From: Laetiporus sulphureus 93-53
Taxonomy: Eukaryota; Basidiomycota; Agaricomycetes; Polyporales; Laetiporaceae
NCBI RefSeq assembly: GCF_001632365.1
Contig: NW_024468559.1
Coordinates: forward strand, 70,509 to 134,508
DNA length: 64,000 nucleotides
Direction of reading: 5' to 3'
Shown here: piece by piece, positions 10,644 to 22,048 of the stretch
Layout: each line of letters begins with the position of its first letter
How positions within the stretch are numbered: the stretch's first letter is position 1
Program-made: the position numbers and the translations under genes
The notes under the pieces: model-generated
Database searches by the model: none
Told to the model about the DNA's origin: nothing
The model's input: the letters and a program-made list of their open reading frames with translations, nothing else

Positions 10644-12151
10644 AAGTTCGCGTTCAATTAGAGTACAGTTTTTTGGTCTTCAAGATATGATATAATCGTT
10701 TACATTTTTCGCAAATTTGTCTATTGTGTCCAGTTTGCGGAGGAAGAGTATCCTCTTACATGCTGCAGGGCGCTGATTCTTGCCGGAGCTCGTTTCCTCC
10801 ATGCTCGGCGGCACAAAGAGACAGAGATCTGGCTCCACCGGGGGTTCGCCTGCGTGCCCGTTGTCGAAGCCTTCTTCCTCAGAACGCTCAGCAAACTGTC
10901 ATGGCCAAATGGTGTCGAGGGAAACTGGCATTTAGGCCTTTCTTTGAAAACCTGTCGTGCACGATGAGTACAGTGAACATAAGATACTGGAGTCGCTGAC
11001 GCAGTACGTCCTTCGATGTTTTGCAATATACGTCGAGCATGTTCGTGGGGCAGTCGCGATCGAAAAACGGATTTGCGCCTTGTTCCTCCACATCCTAGGC
11101 AACTACTCCATTGAACGTGTCAGTAGGCTCCTCCTTCAAGCGTGGCGCATTTTCCCTCCAATAGATACTCCGTGAAGTTCATGCACGAGTCAGGCGGTGC
11201 GTGAAGACTAAGATATGTAAATTCAGTGATGGAAGTGGCTTAAGTATATGCCTTTGGGGTTGCATATATATATGCGCATGGGACGAGATCAGTGCATATG
11301 AGAGTCATCTCGTCGAACATACGTACTCGAAAGGCGACACGGGCCCGCCCCGAACCGCCCCTCATCCTCTTTGATTAGTATTGGAACTCCTCCAATGGAG
11401 AGTTCGGTATGAAGTCAGGCAGATGCGGTCTATCCTTGTATAGAAGTATATCTGACAGGTCTCTGTCGACCAGAGCTTCATTTTTTTTTTCAAATATAGG
11501 CGTGTTGTGCAGATACATGTACTTTGAGATTTGGATTGTCTCCCATAGGCAGACTACGAAAAAGCCTTCTCTGTGTGTTAGAAGGTCAGGAACTAGGGTG
11601 CGAAACAACCCGTTTGCAGCCTTCTTAGAGAAAGTATTTTCCGAGAATCGAGATTCCTGCACCCTCTGTACATTCTTGGCTCGACCGTATCTCCGTCATC
11701 GCATTCCCACCTTTTGGTGTGCTCCACCTCACGAGACCGGTTGCACCCACACAAGGCCTTGCAGTGTGTCACGGATTCACGGTCGGCACTTGCGGCCACT
11801 GTGTCGATCTTTCAGATACAGGTAACTGGCTGCTTCCAACATTACATCAAGTGATGGCGAATCAAAGGGGAGGCTTCCAACATTTTCAGCTTATGAAAAG
11901 GAGGCATTGTAAGTGGGCGTAAGGTAGAGCTTGACATCGGGTGAGACGATGAAGTTTTTTGCGTGAGCTGCAGGATGTGTGGTTTCACGGTCCTCCGTGT
12001 CACATGACCGTGTTTTCGGGCAAGTCCGATCAGATGCCGCATATGGAGATGGATCTTTGCCTTCAGCTGCTGTAACTGCAATCAAGTCCTCTCAAGATTC
12101 AACCGTCCTCAGTCCCCGGCTCTTCGATTCTCGCCATCGTACTTTAGTCTA
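10644..12151. other. Intergenic region, no supported gene
   Basis: About 1.5 kb between the importin and snRNP genes. Open frames here are short and end abruptly. The best is on the minus strand at 11375-11662, ending in a protein-like DFIPNSPLEEFQY, but it has no identifiable partner exons. A plus-strand stretch near 10957-11175 is also protein-like. Either could be gene debris, and neither is called. Confidence 0.4.
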
Positions 12152-13333
12152 ATGACCGACATCGCTGTACAACCTGTTCCCGTCGACGCCATGCAGGGCG
12201 TCGTTGCTTCTGTGCCTGCCGCAATGGCCGCTGCCCCGGCGCCGGTGGCTGCACCTGCCCCACCTCCCGAGCCGGAACACGCTTCGGAGACGCTCTACAT
12301 CCAGAATCTCAACGAGAAAATTAAGATACCAGGTGTGCATTGCTTCCTCTGCCACTGTCCGGCTCTATATATTCTCTATTCTGACTAAAACCACATATAT
12401 GCTACAGTGCTGAAGGCATCGCTTCGTAGCCTTTTCAAGGCATATGGTGAAGTACTGGATGTTGTCGCGCATGGAAACTTGAGAATGCGTGGACAGGCAT
12501 TTGTTTCCTTTGAGTCCGCTGAGGCTGCGAAAAAAGCATTGAAGGAGGTCAGGGGATTCCCGCTATACTCAAAGCCTATGGTGCGTCATCACATACGTGT
12601 TCTGTTTTATCGTATGCTGAGTGTCACGTAGCAAATCTCGTTCGCCAAGACACGGTCAGATGCAGTGGTCAAAAAATTGGATGCTGCGCACTATGAGCAG
12701 CACAAGGCACAGAGATTGGAGCATAAAAGTGCGTATCGTTTCTTTCGCGGGGTGAGCGGACGACTCACGATTTACTCTCCAAATATCCAGAGTCAACTCG
12801 CTATACCAACCCTCTCAAACGCAAATATCGCGAGCGGAGAATGGCTGCAGCAGGTGCGTATATGCGCGTGTGTTCGATGTATCGTTGACGCTTACGTTAT
12901 ACATCTATCGCAGTGGACGGTGCTGGTGCAGCACCAGTGTCCAAGCGGCCAAACGTTCAGATGCCGGACGAATACTTGCCACCCAACAAGATTCTGTTCT
13001 TGCAGAACCTCCCGGAAAGCGTCAGCAAGGATCAGCTCATGGCGCTTTTCTCTCAGTATGTGCCACATCGATGTCATTCAGTTCCGAGCGATACTCACAC
13101 AGCGTCGGGGTGCAACAGATATCCAAATCTGCACGAAGTGCGTCTTATTCCGACAAAGAAGGACATTGCATTCGTCGAGTACATGGACGAAGCGAGTGCA
13201 ACTGTTGCAAAGGATGCCCTCCACAACTACAAATTGGATGGCGAAAACAAGATCAAGGTATGTTTACCGGTAAAAGAGCCATATATGCGTGTTGCTGACG
13301 TGCAATCCCCAGATCACCTTCGCCAGGAAGTAG
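12152..13333 (+). CDS. U1A/U2B''-like spliceosomal protein with two RRM domains
   Basis: Seven exons (12152-12332, 12408-12580, 12632-12728, 12791-12853, 12914-13055, 13119-13257, 13313-13333) join in phase to 271 residues. After an Ala/Pro-rich leader, RRM1 shows RNP2 (LYIQNL) and RNP1 (RGQAFVSF), with the family-specific LNEKIKIPVLKASLRSLF helix. A basic linker (NPLKRKYRERR) leads to RRM2 with RNP2 (LFLQNL) and RNP1 (KDIAFVEY), ending ITFARK. The architecture is that of the SNF/U1A/U2B'' family, which binds stem-loops of U1 or U2 snRNA. One member often serves as U2B'' in fungi, but which snRNA it binds cannot be decided here. The final coding exon is only 21 nt. Confidence 0.93.
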
Positions 13334-14480
13334 AAGAAGACGCCCTTCCTGTCTTGCCCGCCACATTTATGGATGCACAAATTCCTTTAATTCGAATGGG
13401 TCAGACTGAAGTATGATGAAGCCACCCAATCGTGATGAAGACGATGCTGTCGAGTGTCATCTTGCTCTGTATTATACGTGCATGTCATGTGTTGTAGTTG
13501 AACCAAGTTCTTGCGCAGATACATTTCCGTTCTTATAAGGATAGCCGTGCCGAGAGTATGGCATCAGTGCGATTCTGCTTGATGAGCTTCGATGCATGAG
13601 GCGGCGGATCTCAGGCGCAGGTCCTGGCAGATCCCGGGCTTCGCCCATGGCTTTGCGGTATCTCGATCATAACCTCCAAGTCTCCCTCTTCCATTCATTG
13701 CCAGCTCCGACTCGAGGGTATCGCATGTGCCACCATCGATATTGGCAAGGTGTCGCACTTATCGCATTCCGTATAACCATTGCACGCTTCCGGATCGCTT
13801 TGCGGCTCACGAGTGCCTCATAAAGGGTCGCATCGTGGGTGAATTACGAGGCCAGGTACCTCCACCCAAAAGGGCCTTCCGTGTGCAGACTATTGATATG
13901 GAAAAACGTCAAGAAGCATCAGAATCGCGGTGTCGGTCGTGGCTGCTCCTATCGCCACCGAATCAGCCCTGAGGCCTGAAAGTTGGCAGGGTCGCGGCAG
14001 ACCGCAACAGCATGTCAGGTCATGTATGAACCTTGCTTGCTTCTGCTTTCCCACGAGTTTCAGACGTTGGCACGAGAGCTCGGGCTCGCCACCAAGGCAT
14101 TGCTTGTAGGTCTTGAAGCCGTCGTGGAGAAAAATCAAGGATAGCGCAGGTGAACAGCTTGTCTTCGTCAAGGAGTTCTCGACAGCCTTCGCGGAAGCAA
14201 ACCACGAAACGCGCTCACGCGCGAAGCACGAGACCCAGAGCAGGCGCCTTTGAAGAACGCGACTCCGCAGCCGACATCCAATCTTCGCGACTTCGCTTCG
14301 AGCAGGCACACTCCTCGAGGAACCCATTTCAATCGATCCCCATTTTGCTCATCACAAATGCGATCGCAGCGTGATACCGATGCGTTTGAACGCATCCCAT
14401 AATCGCTCCTCCAGCCGCGCACTCTTGGATCTTTGCTCATTTACCCAATCTAGACTCTACTTTGCATAACGATCTCTTTG
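13334..14480. other. Intergenic region upstream of the RdRP
   Basis: About 1.15 kb. The minus strand has a 145-codon open frame at 13890-14327 with no recognisable domain and no convincing ATG context or splice partners. I treat the region as non-coding, including the RdRP promoter and 5' UTR. Confidence 0.4.
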
Positions 14481-17400
14481 ATGGTATGCAAAACGGTTGA
14501 ATTGATGAAGGCTGTTTGCTTAGCTCATTGATATAGACTTCAGAGGACGAATATTGGCCAGATACTAGTTCAGAGGGCAGCGATGTATGGCGGGACATCG
14601 AATTCGAATGTGAGTTGAGCTGCAAACACTGAATTGAGATGATTTGAATTGGTCAATGTACGGTAGCGCCTGCTGGTGATAGCGAAGGAAGCGGTTCGCG
14701 TCCTGCGATGACTTCGCTTGCATATGCATCATCAGCAACTCGTGAAAAATCGACAGAGAGAGACACGGGTCGTGCTCGCAGGCATGTCAAGCCGGCCAGG
14801 CAATTAGCTGAGAAGGGTGTGGATGCAACTCGTGAGTTGTGCGCTTCTCTGTGCTCCTGCGTTTCTCAGCCCTTCGCAGCTGCAGTCATCGGTCGCACCA
14901 ACGGACAGAAAGTTGCAGGAGGGCGTTATGATAGAGTAGCTCCTGCTGTTTCGGGCCCGCACTCTAGCAGTTCAGGTCAGGCGGACGTGGCTGGATGCCA
15001 CAAGACACGTCGTGCTCTATACAGCGATGAGGAAGGTGAGGGCAGTCCATTGCGCACTTCGCCAACTCGCGTTGACACCGCCGCTTGCAAATCCTCGTAG
15101 TTGAGAACAGTAAGCCGCTGAGTCACATGGGTTGAACATCGTCTAACACGACACCAGTGAACAAGACTGACACGGAATCCGACGGTTCTGTACCTTCCAC
15201 TCATCAACGCTCATTTGCATTTTCCAACTATACTGGAATTACGCAAAGCACGTCAATGACGTCTGTGTCCTCTTCATATTCTCTTGTTGACTTACCTTCA
15301 CCGAGGCGGAAGAGTACACTGGATTACGGCTATAGCCCGCCCTCTCCACCTTCACCACTTCCGCTGGCAAAGTCCCCAAAGAAGACATACCGGCCGAGCT
15401 CTCTGCTTCAAGAATGCGCTGCTACATCATTCTCTGCACCCCCAACGTTGCGCTTCCCTCCTCTTGTCGACGTCCAAGGTGTCTTCAGCTCGTCCGCGCT
15501 GCCGACGAGATACGCTACGCCGACAGGATCTGTCATCTCAAGGCATCCTTCATCGAACAGCTCTCTTGACTCTTCTGCATCGAGCATTGCCCAGCAGATC
15601 AGTCCTATGGGCTTGCCCCCGTCTAAGACTGCCACACTATTGGTGTCCAGCGTCACACCTCGTGCAGAGATTGCCCATGCACAGCCGACAGCGACCTCTT
15701 CACTTACTCAGATTCGTCGCAACGATCCTCTTGGATCCGTTAAGGCGTCAAAAGGTCCAGCACCTGAGGCCGCTGCGGTCAAGCCCTCCGCTGCTTCGAC
15801 AAGCAAGGGCTTCACTGCTTCTGCTTCAGCGATTCCCTCAGTGCTTGAAGGCGTTCAGATCATTGCACATTCTAAGGAGGTCCAGAAGATGATGGATTCG
15901 ATGCAAATTGCGTGGGGAGTGCAGTACGAGATAGCGCGAGGTATCTGCCATGGATACTGGACGTGGGACGATGTCACATCCTCGAAGCTGAACTCCCTGC
16001 GAGGCTCCAACGTCATGGCTGCCCCGCGCGTAGCACGAGTGATGCTGGGCCATAATCTCGGAAGGGCGATCGCGAATGATCATCCTTTATGGTGAGCCAT
16101 CTCTCGTAACGTGCATAGACACCATGATGTAGACATTCTCTCTTTCTTGACAGGACCGAGCTGGATCGAGAACAAGATGCATTGCAAGCGGACCCGTCGC
16201 GCGGCCTAGGTCTTCAGGGCGAGTGGCACGGCGATGCCAACTGGTACGGCGGCCGCATACAGCAGGTATCCCGGCTCGTGAAGACCGAGAGCGGTTCCTA
16301 CAAGCTCGTTCTAGAGAGGATGCTGAAGCGGAAGTCGAACCGTGTCGCGCGCTTCCTTGGCTCGCGGCGCGTCTTGCAAGTGAGCGTGCCCGACAAGCAA
16401 GTCCGCGAGCCGGAGGTCACTGCCGTCCGGCTTTTCTTCTCTCAAAAATTTGTGTTATGCGGCCGCGTGTTCGTACCATTTGCAGCGAAGGACGGGAAGG
16501 TGTACATGATGGAGACAAATGAGGATTATGAGCGCACTCCTGACCGGCGTGCGGACAAGAACCGCATGTCTTTAGAGGATTTTGTAGACTGGCACAATCC
16601 TCTGGATCTGAACGGGCATCAAGTGAGTGATTTTGCATGTCTGCCTGTCCGTGGTCCGCTTCATGAAGATTTCAGCCAATCACGAAGTGGATCACTCGCT
16701 TCGATCTCGGTCTGTCGACCTCCGTACCGGTCTTGCGCTTCCAGGGCAAGGGCGTCGACGTATTCGAGATCCCCGATCAATGTACAGTTTTTCGGTTCCC
16801 TTGAATCGCAGTGTTACTGACTCTCAGGAAAGATGCGCAATATGATTCGTCTCTGAGAAAGCCACCAACGGAATGTATCTTCACCGATGGTTGTGGCTTC
16901 ATGAACGGAGCAGCGTTGGCGAAGATCGCCAAGCATCTGGGCTACTCGGAGCGTCCAACTGTTGTTCAGGGACGTTTCGGCGGAGCTAAAGGGCTATGGG
17001 CGTTGCATCCCAAAGACCAGGAGCCGGACGCGTTGCCGCGGATTTGGACCCGACCGTCGCAGCAGAAGATCAGATACGCAGAGCTTGGCCTGGCTCAGCT
17101 CATCTTTGATCTGGTGTCGCCTCCCCGTGTCACGGCTCCCTCGCGGCTGTCGAAGCTCACCATCATGAACCTGTCGCACAATGGAGTGCCTGATCACTTA
17201 TTTGTTGACCTGATGCGAGAGGGCTTGCAAAAGGAGATGGACGCTCTTACGACATGGTCAAGTGAGCAAGACTTGCTGCTGCTGTGGAATGCAGTGAACC
17301 AAGTTGGCCACGTCACTATGTCAATAATTCGGCGGCAGGCATCTGGTGCAGCGCGTATCCTCGGCTTTGGACGAGCGCAAGATCGTGAGGACTGGGAGGG

Positions 17401-19304
17401 TGACGATGGTGATGATGGTGAGAATTTGGACGATATCCTCACTGAGAAGAGCCGGAACGAGTCTGGCGGCGAGCCTGTGTCTGCTGCCGCCGCTCTCATG
17501 GAATTGCTGCAAGCTGGATTCCATCCAATGAAGCTGGAGCAACTGTATGAGAAACTGAGGCAAATAGTGGCAGCTCGACTTGAAGAGTTTATCAAGGAGT
17601 TTCGCATTGTCGTGCCGCAGTCTGCTGAGGCATTCATTATACCAGGTAAGGCGTTATTTGCTGTGATCTTAGAGAAATCTCACAAACAACATTTTAGATC
17701 CCATTGGGGTACTTGAGGAGGGCCAGATCCAATTCCGAGCAAGCCAGAATCTGAAAGATCCTCTAGAAGATGCCTCGCCCACAGTCATCACTGGCGATGT
17801 CTTGGTCCGTCACTTGACGTTGCTATAATAAAATTCAAACTAAGAAACCTATAGATTTACCGCAATCCAGCCAGAGTGCCCTCAGACATTCAGAAGGTTT
17901 GCGTTTTTGAGATTTTTAACGCATGAGCCTCATGGAAAGTGTGATATTGCAGGTTACAGCTGTTAACCACCCAGCCTTGGCAGCGTATATCAATGTCATC
18001 GTCCTTCCAGTAAAGGGACACCGATCGCTGGCAAATCTACTTGCCGGTGGCGGTGAGTACTCTTATCTATGTAGTCCTATCACGCCCTGATCTATCAATG
18101 TTTCAGATGTTGATGGAGGTGCATTTTACTTAAATTGAGAGTTGAATGCTCCCTTAGTTTCTTCTGCAGATGTTTGTGTGTGCATCTATGATGCCAACCT
18201 GGTGAAAAATTTTCATACTCCAGCCATCAACGACCCACCAGCAGACTTCATGGAGAAGAACTTCGAGTCAGAAGGCTCTATCGAGCAAGTGCACGACTTG
18301 CACGAACGTCTCCAGGCTGTGGCAGCTTCTATCAGCCAGAGAGAACTTCAGGAAGTCTTAATTTCCGGTCTCTCGGATGCGCCAGTGGGATTATACTCAA
18401 TATTCCACGAAAATGCTGCATACGCGTACGGCTATGATAGTCCGCAAACACTTCGCGCTGCCTATATGTAAAGTTCCTCGTATTTGTGGGGTTGATTTCA
18501 GATCCGTGCTCACCGTACTCCTCTAACAGGTTCAACGTTGTCTTGGATTCGCGCAAGACAGGACACAGAGTACTGAATGACATCTTCCAATCAGATCAAC
18601 GCAAGTATGGACGCAAAAAGCCACTCTGTATGAGAGGCGTAGAGGCAGAGACTTCTATATATGGGACAATGGGTAACCCAATCCCACGGAGCCATGGCTT
18701 GCCACCATTCGTGCTGGATGAGCTGTTACGTGCCGGGAAGAAGCTACAAGATGCTCATCTTGCTCATTTCGAGCAACTCAAGAAAACATCCCCGGAAAAC
18801 CGAGATGAAGATTTAACTCGGCCCTTCGAAGAAGCTGCCGCACAAGCACATCCTGTATTGAAAAACGACCTGGACCTCATCGATGAGCATGTCAGAATGC
18901 ACGTACGCCAATGGCAACAGCTGTCTACCTTGCAGCTCGACGGATCTCCAGCCAAACCTCGAGTTTCGCCAAAGAAGTTCCCATCAAAGCCGGCGGGAAA
19001 GGCTCGACCAAAGACGGAGAAGGACAGGCTCTACCAACGGCTCGGCGAGTCGTTCGTACGTGGACCAGACGGCCTTCATATACTGTCAGCGCTTCCGGGT
19101 GCTGTGCACACTCTGATTGCGTCTGCGGCGTACCGTGCCAATGTGAAGTTCGCATTTAGGTTTGCATTTCGGGATCTGTGTAGAATCAAGGCTGAGGCTT
19201 CAGGCCTGATCGCATTCACTCCTTCGTTTGCAGAGCTAATGGCCATGCCATCATCTGCTGTGCGGGTATTGGCGCAGATGAACCAGGATGCACCTCATTT
19301 GTAA
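14481..19304 (+). CDS. Cellular RNA-dependent RNA polymerase (QDE-1/Rdp1 family, RNA silencing)
   Basis: Synthesises double-stranded RNA from single-stranded templates, feeding Dicer and Argonaute in quelling-type silencing. The N-terminal third is a Ser/Pro-rich, disordered-looking region. The conserved RdRP fold starts near 15840 (HSKEVQKMMDSMQIAWGVQYEIARG). Recognisable later blocks include TECIFTDGCGFMNGAALAKI, PTVVQGRFGGAKGLWALHP and AVNHPALAAYINVIVLPVKG. The catalytic loop reads GGDVDGDVCVCIYD, matching the DxDGD metal-binding signature, so the active site is intact. That loop is assembled from a 12-nt exon at 18107-18118. The most economical start is an ATG at 14481-14483 that forms a 3-nt coding exon joined to 14537 (TSEDEYWPDTSS), but the 5' end is uncertain. 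The stop is at 19302-19304, for a protein of very roughly 1,400 residues. Confidence 0.92.
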
Positions 19305-22048
19305 CGTTTGCAAATACGATGTCGCTGTACAACCTAGTATACCACGTATCTACTGTAACGAGACTCATCTGGATCGCTCTCCTCGCGGGGAACTCGCGAA
19401 GCTTTTGGGTACCTGAGTGCCCGTGCTCATCACATAGACTCGTCCCACTGGCCACTGTGCAGACTATCGCCACTTCATAGGTCAAGAATCATCGTGAACG
19501 CGTATGCTTCAGACGACCGGGCTGTGTGACGGCGCGAAACAGCCAAACCGTTGGGTATTTTACAACGTCGACATATACATAGTGTGGGACTGGTGTAACT
19601 TTCGTGGTCTCTGGGAAGTGTCTACGAAGTACTGTTCATGTGGATGTTCCAGTAGTTGTGAGCACGAGGTGTGGTTTTGACACGGCCTGCACCCTGAGCC
19701 ACTCAGACAGAAAGGTGAGGAAAACCGTTGGGAGGTCACGAATAATATCTGAAAGCTCATATTCGGGCGTCTCGTGATTGGTGCTGTCTACGTGCAGAGC
19801 ACTGACCAACATGTTCAGCAACATTGCACCCTTGGCGAAGGTAGTGCAAATGAGTAGATGTGATCCTTCAGACACGTGGTTAGCTCAAACAGCCACACAT
19901 CGCCATGTCGGGCGGGGAATAGCTGCGCACGCTGCACGCATCATCAATATTGGGGGATGGACCTACGAACATTTCGATGGAGCACGAGGAAGAGCTTTTA
20001 TTTCATGAAGCAGCAAAGGCTCGCGAATTTCGTATCTTTGGGAATACGTACGTTGCATGCTTCACCATCTTTGAAATGTGCCAGCCGACGAAAGAAGTGT
20101 TTTCTTCGACCGAGCGATCATCGTACTTACACATGTTGAAGCTTGAAGGTCTGCGTGACTCTATCTGCCGGAAGTATCCGATGAACGGGGAAGCGAATAC
20201 CCCCACAGTTGGACTAGCATTCTCGCAACTTCCCGCAGACTTCCTCTTCACTCGAGGAACTGGGGGTCCATCTACAATGGCTCCACGTAGGATAATGGCG
20301 GATCTGGCGATGATGTGCGTTCGACCAGATAGAAGAGTCAGTGGGAGAATGGCAATGCATGACGCTTACCGGTCGACCTAGAAGCAACTGGCGACGCCAG
20401 CACAAACGGGAAGTGAGCTAGTAGGACAAGACAGTGTGGAATGACACATACAGTTGCAGACTGCGTGGCATCCATCGCAACCCGATAGGAAGGGACCAAA
20501 CAGGAAGCGTGAATACTGAAGAGCGGCCCGCCAAATGTGGCATTTTTTGCAACTTGACCGCAGGTACCGCGCTCAGCGATGATCCGTGAGTGCTTCGCCG
20601 AACGCATTCAGCGTCAACAGGGTCGTGACCGTCCGTCTGCCGGAACCGCCGTCCTGAGAATCTCGATTGCCGCTTTACGATGCGATAAGGTGTAGAGGAA
20701 GCCTGTATCTGATCGGATTAATTGTTGCACACGGATGCGTCGGTGGCATTACACGTCTCCTGAGCACAGGTGTACGCGCATAGGTGCAAAAGAAGATATT
20801 GGATAACTCGAACAAGGAGGGAGGCGAAGAATGCACCGGATCAGCGGTATACGCGGAAGTCCCCTTCGAATGTCTAGCGTGCTTGTGACTGGGAAACGGT
20901 CCTGAAGATTGACGAGATGACAAACGGTGATGTATGACAGATGGGCATAATCGGTCGCATAAGCTGAGCAAAAGACCGAGGACTCCTGAAGCTTGATTAG
21001 GTAACTGAGCTGAAGACGTGTGGACAGCGCTTGTGTTCGTGCACTATTGCTTCAAAGTGTGCAAAGCGTGAACTCCTACATAGCGCAGTTCGCCTTCACA
21101 GTGTCGAAAACTGCCGACTGCAGACAACCCGCGGTACGGGCCGATGAGGTCCATTTAGAGATCCCGTACTATGGTGTCGTCACTATCCCATGATGCGCGA
21201 AGAGAGAAGCACTAGGCGGAAACCGACATGGGTTCCGTCGGCACCAGACTCTTCAGATTTCTAGCCCTACAAAATCTTTCTGGGCACGATTCGAGCAGCA
21301 ACGTGTTTGTGAAAGCGACAAATGGAGCCTACATACTGAATTCTGATAAAATCGGATGGCCGCGCGGTCCTTGTGATGCCGTTTTATGTGACGTTTGCTG
21401 TGTTACAACCACGCCGTCAGCTTCCGCAGTTTTCTGGGCGACGGCCGGTACGTGGTTGGAGGTGGACGTTTGAACGTGCGCTTTGCTGCAGGGGCAAGCG
21501 CTGGGAAAGTGCAATCTCGTGACATTACAACCGTCGCAACGCATTGCATTGAAAGGTCGGCTTTCAGCTCATGCACTAACCGTCAGGTGCCTACGGAATC
21601 AAATTTGTATTGACCCAGGTCAGAAGAACTGGCCTCATTTCCAACTGTTCGCTTTCTCTTTCTGACGGGAATCTCCAGGACGCTACCGACGCTTCTCAGT
21701 TCAATGGATGAGGTAGGACGCGATAATTTGGAATCCGGGCCAACGTCCCTTATTGACGGATTACGGCCGATCAGAAATCTAAAACTATGCGCAGGATGCC
21801 GCGCTTCCTGGCCATTTTAGTCGTTCTCTGACATAATGGTAAGAACATATGCGGATCGCGAAGATTCTCATATAAATCTGAACATTGCAGCTCACAAAGA
21901 TAAATGGACCACGTCCAGTCGAGGCCTGACTCAACGTAGAGACGGGACATTCCGACGAACCAAACCTCAGGCGATCTGTCGATTTGTTAGCAGCACACCA
22001 GAGAGCCTTATAGCCGGCCGGGGAGCTCTTGCGCACATCGCAGTTTCG
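19305..22048. other. Gene-poor region
   Basis: About 2.7 kb without a supportable gene. The longest open frame (plus, 19950-20381) is partly Met/Glu-rich and has no recognised motif or splice partners. No terminal repeats, transposase or reverse transcriptase motifs were seen. The last few hundred bases must include the promoter of P450 #1. Confidence 0.45.

Noticed and set aside
11375..11662. 95-codon minus-strand frame ending DFIPNSPLEEFQY
   Set aside because: Looks protein-like, but no domain, splice partners or convincing start were found; kept only as a remark on the intergenic region.
13890..14327. 145-codon minus-strand frame upstream of the RdRP
   Set aside because: No recognisable motif, Cys/Leu/Arg-rich low-quality composition and no supporting exons.
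19950..20381. 143-codon plus-strand frame
   Set aside because: No family or splice context recognised; possible orphan but not supportable.
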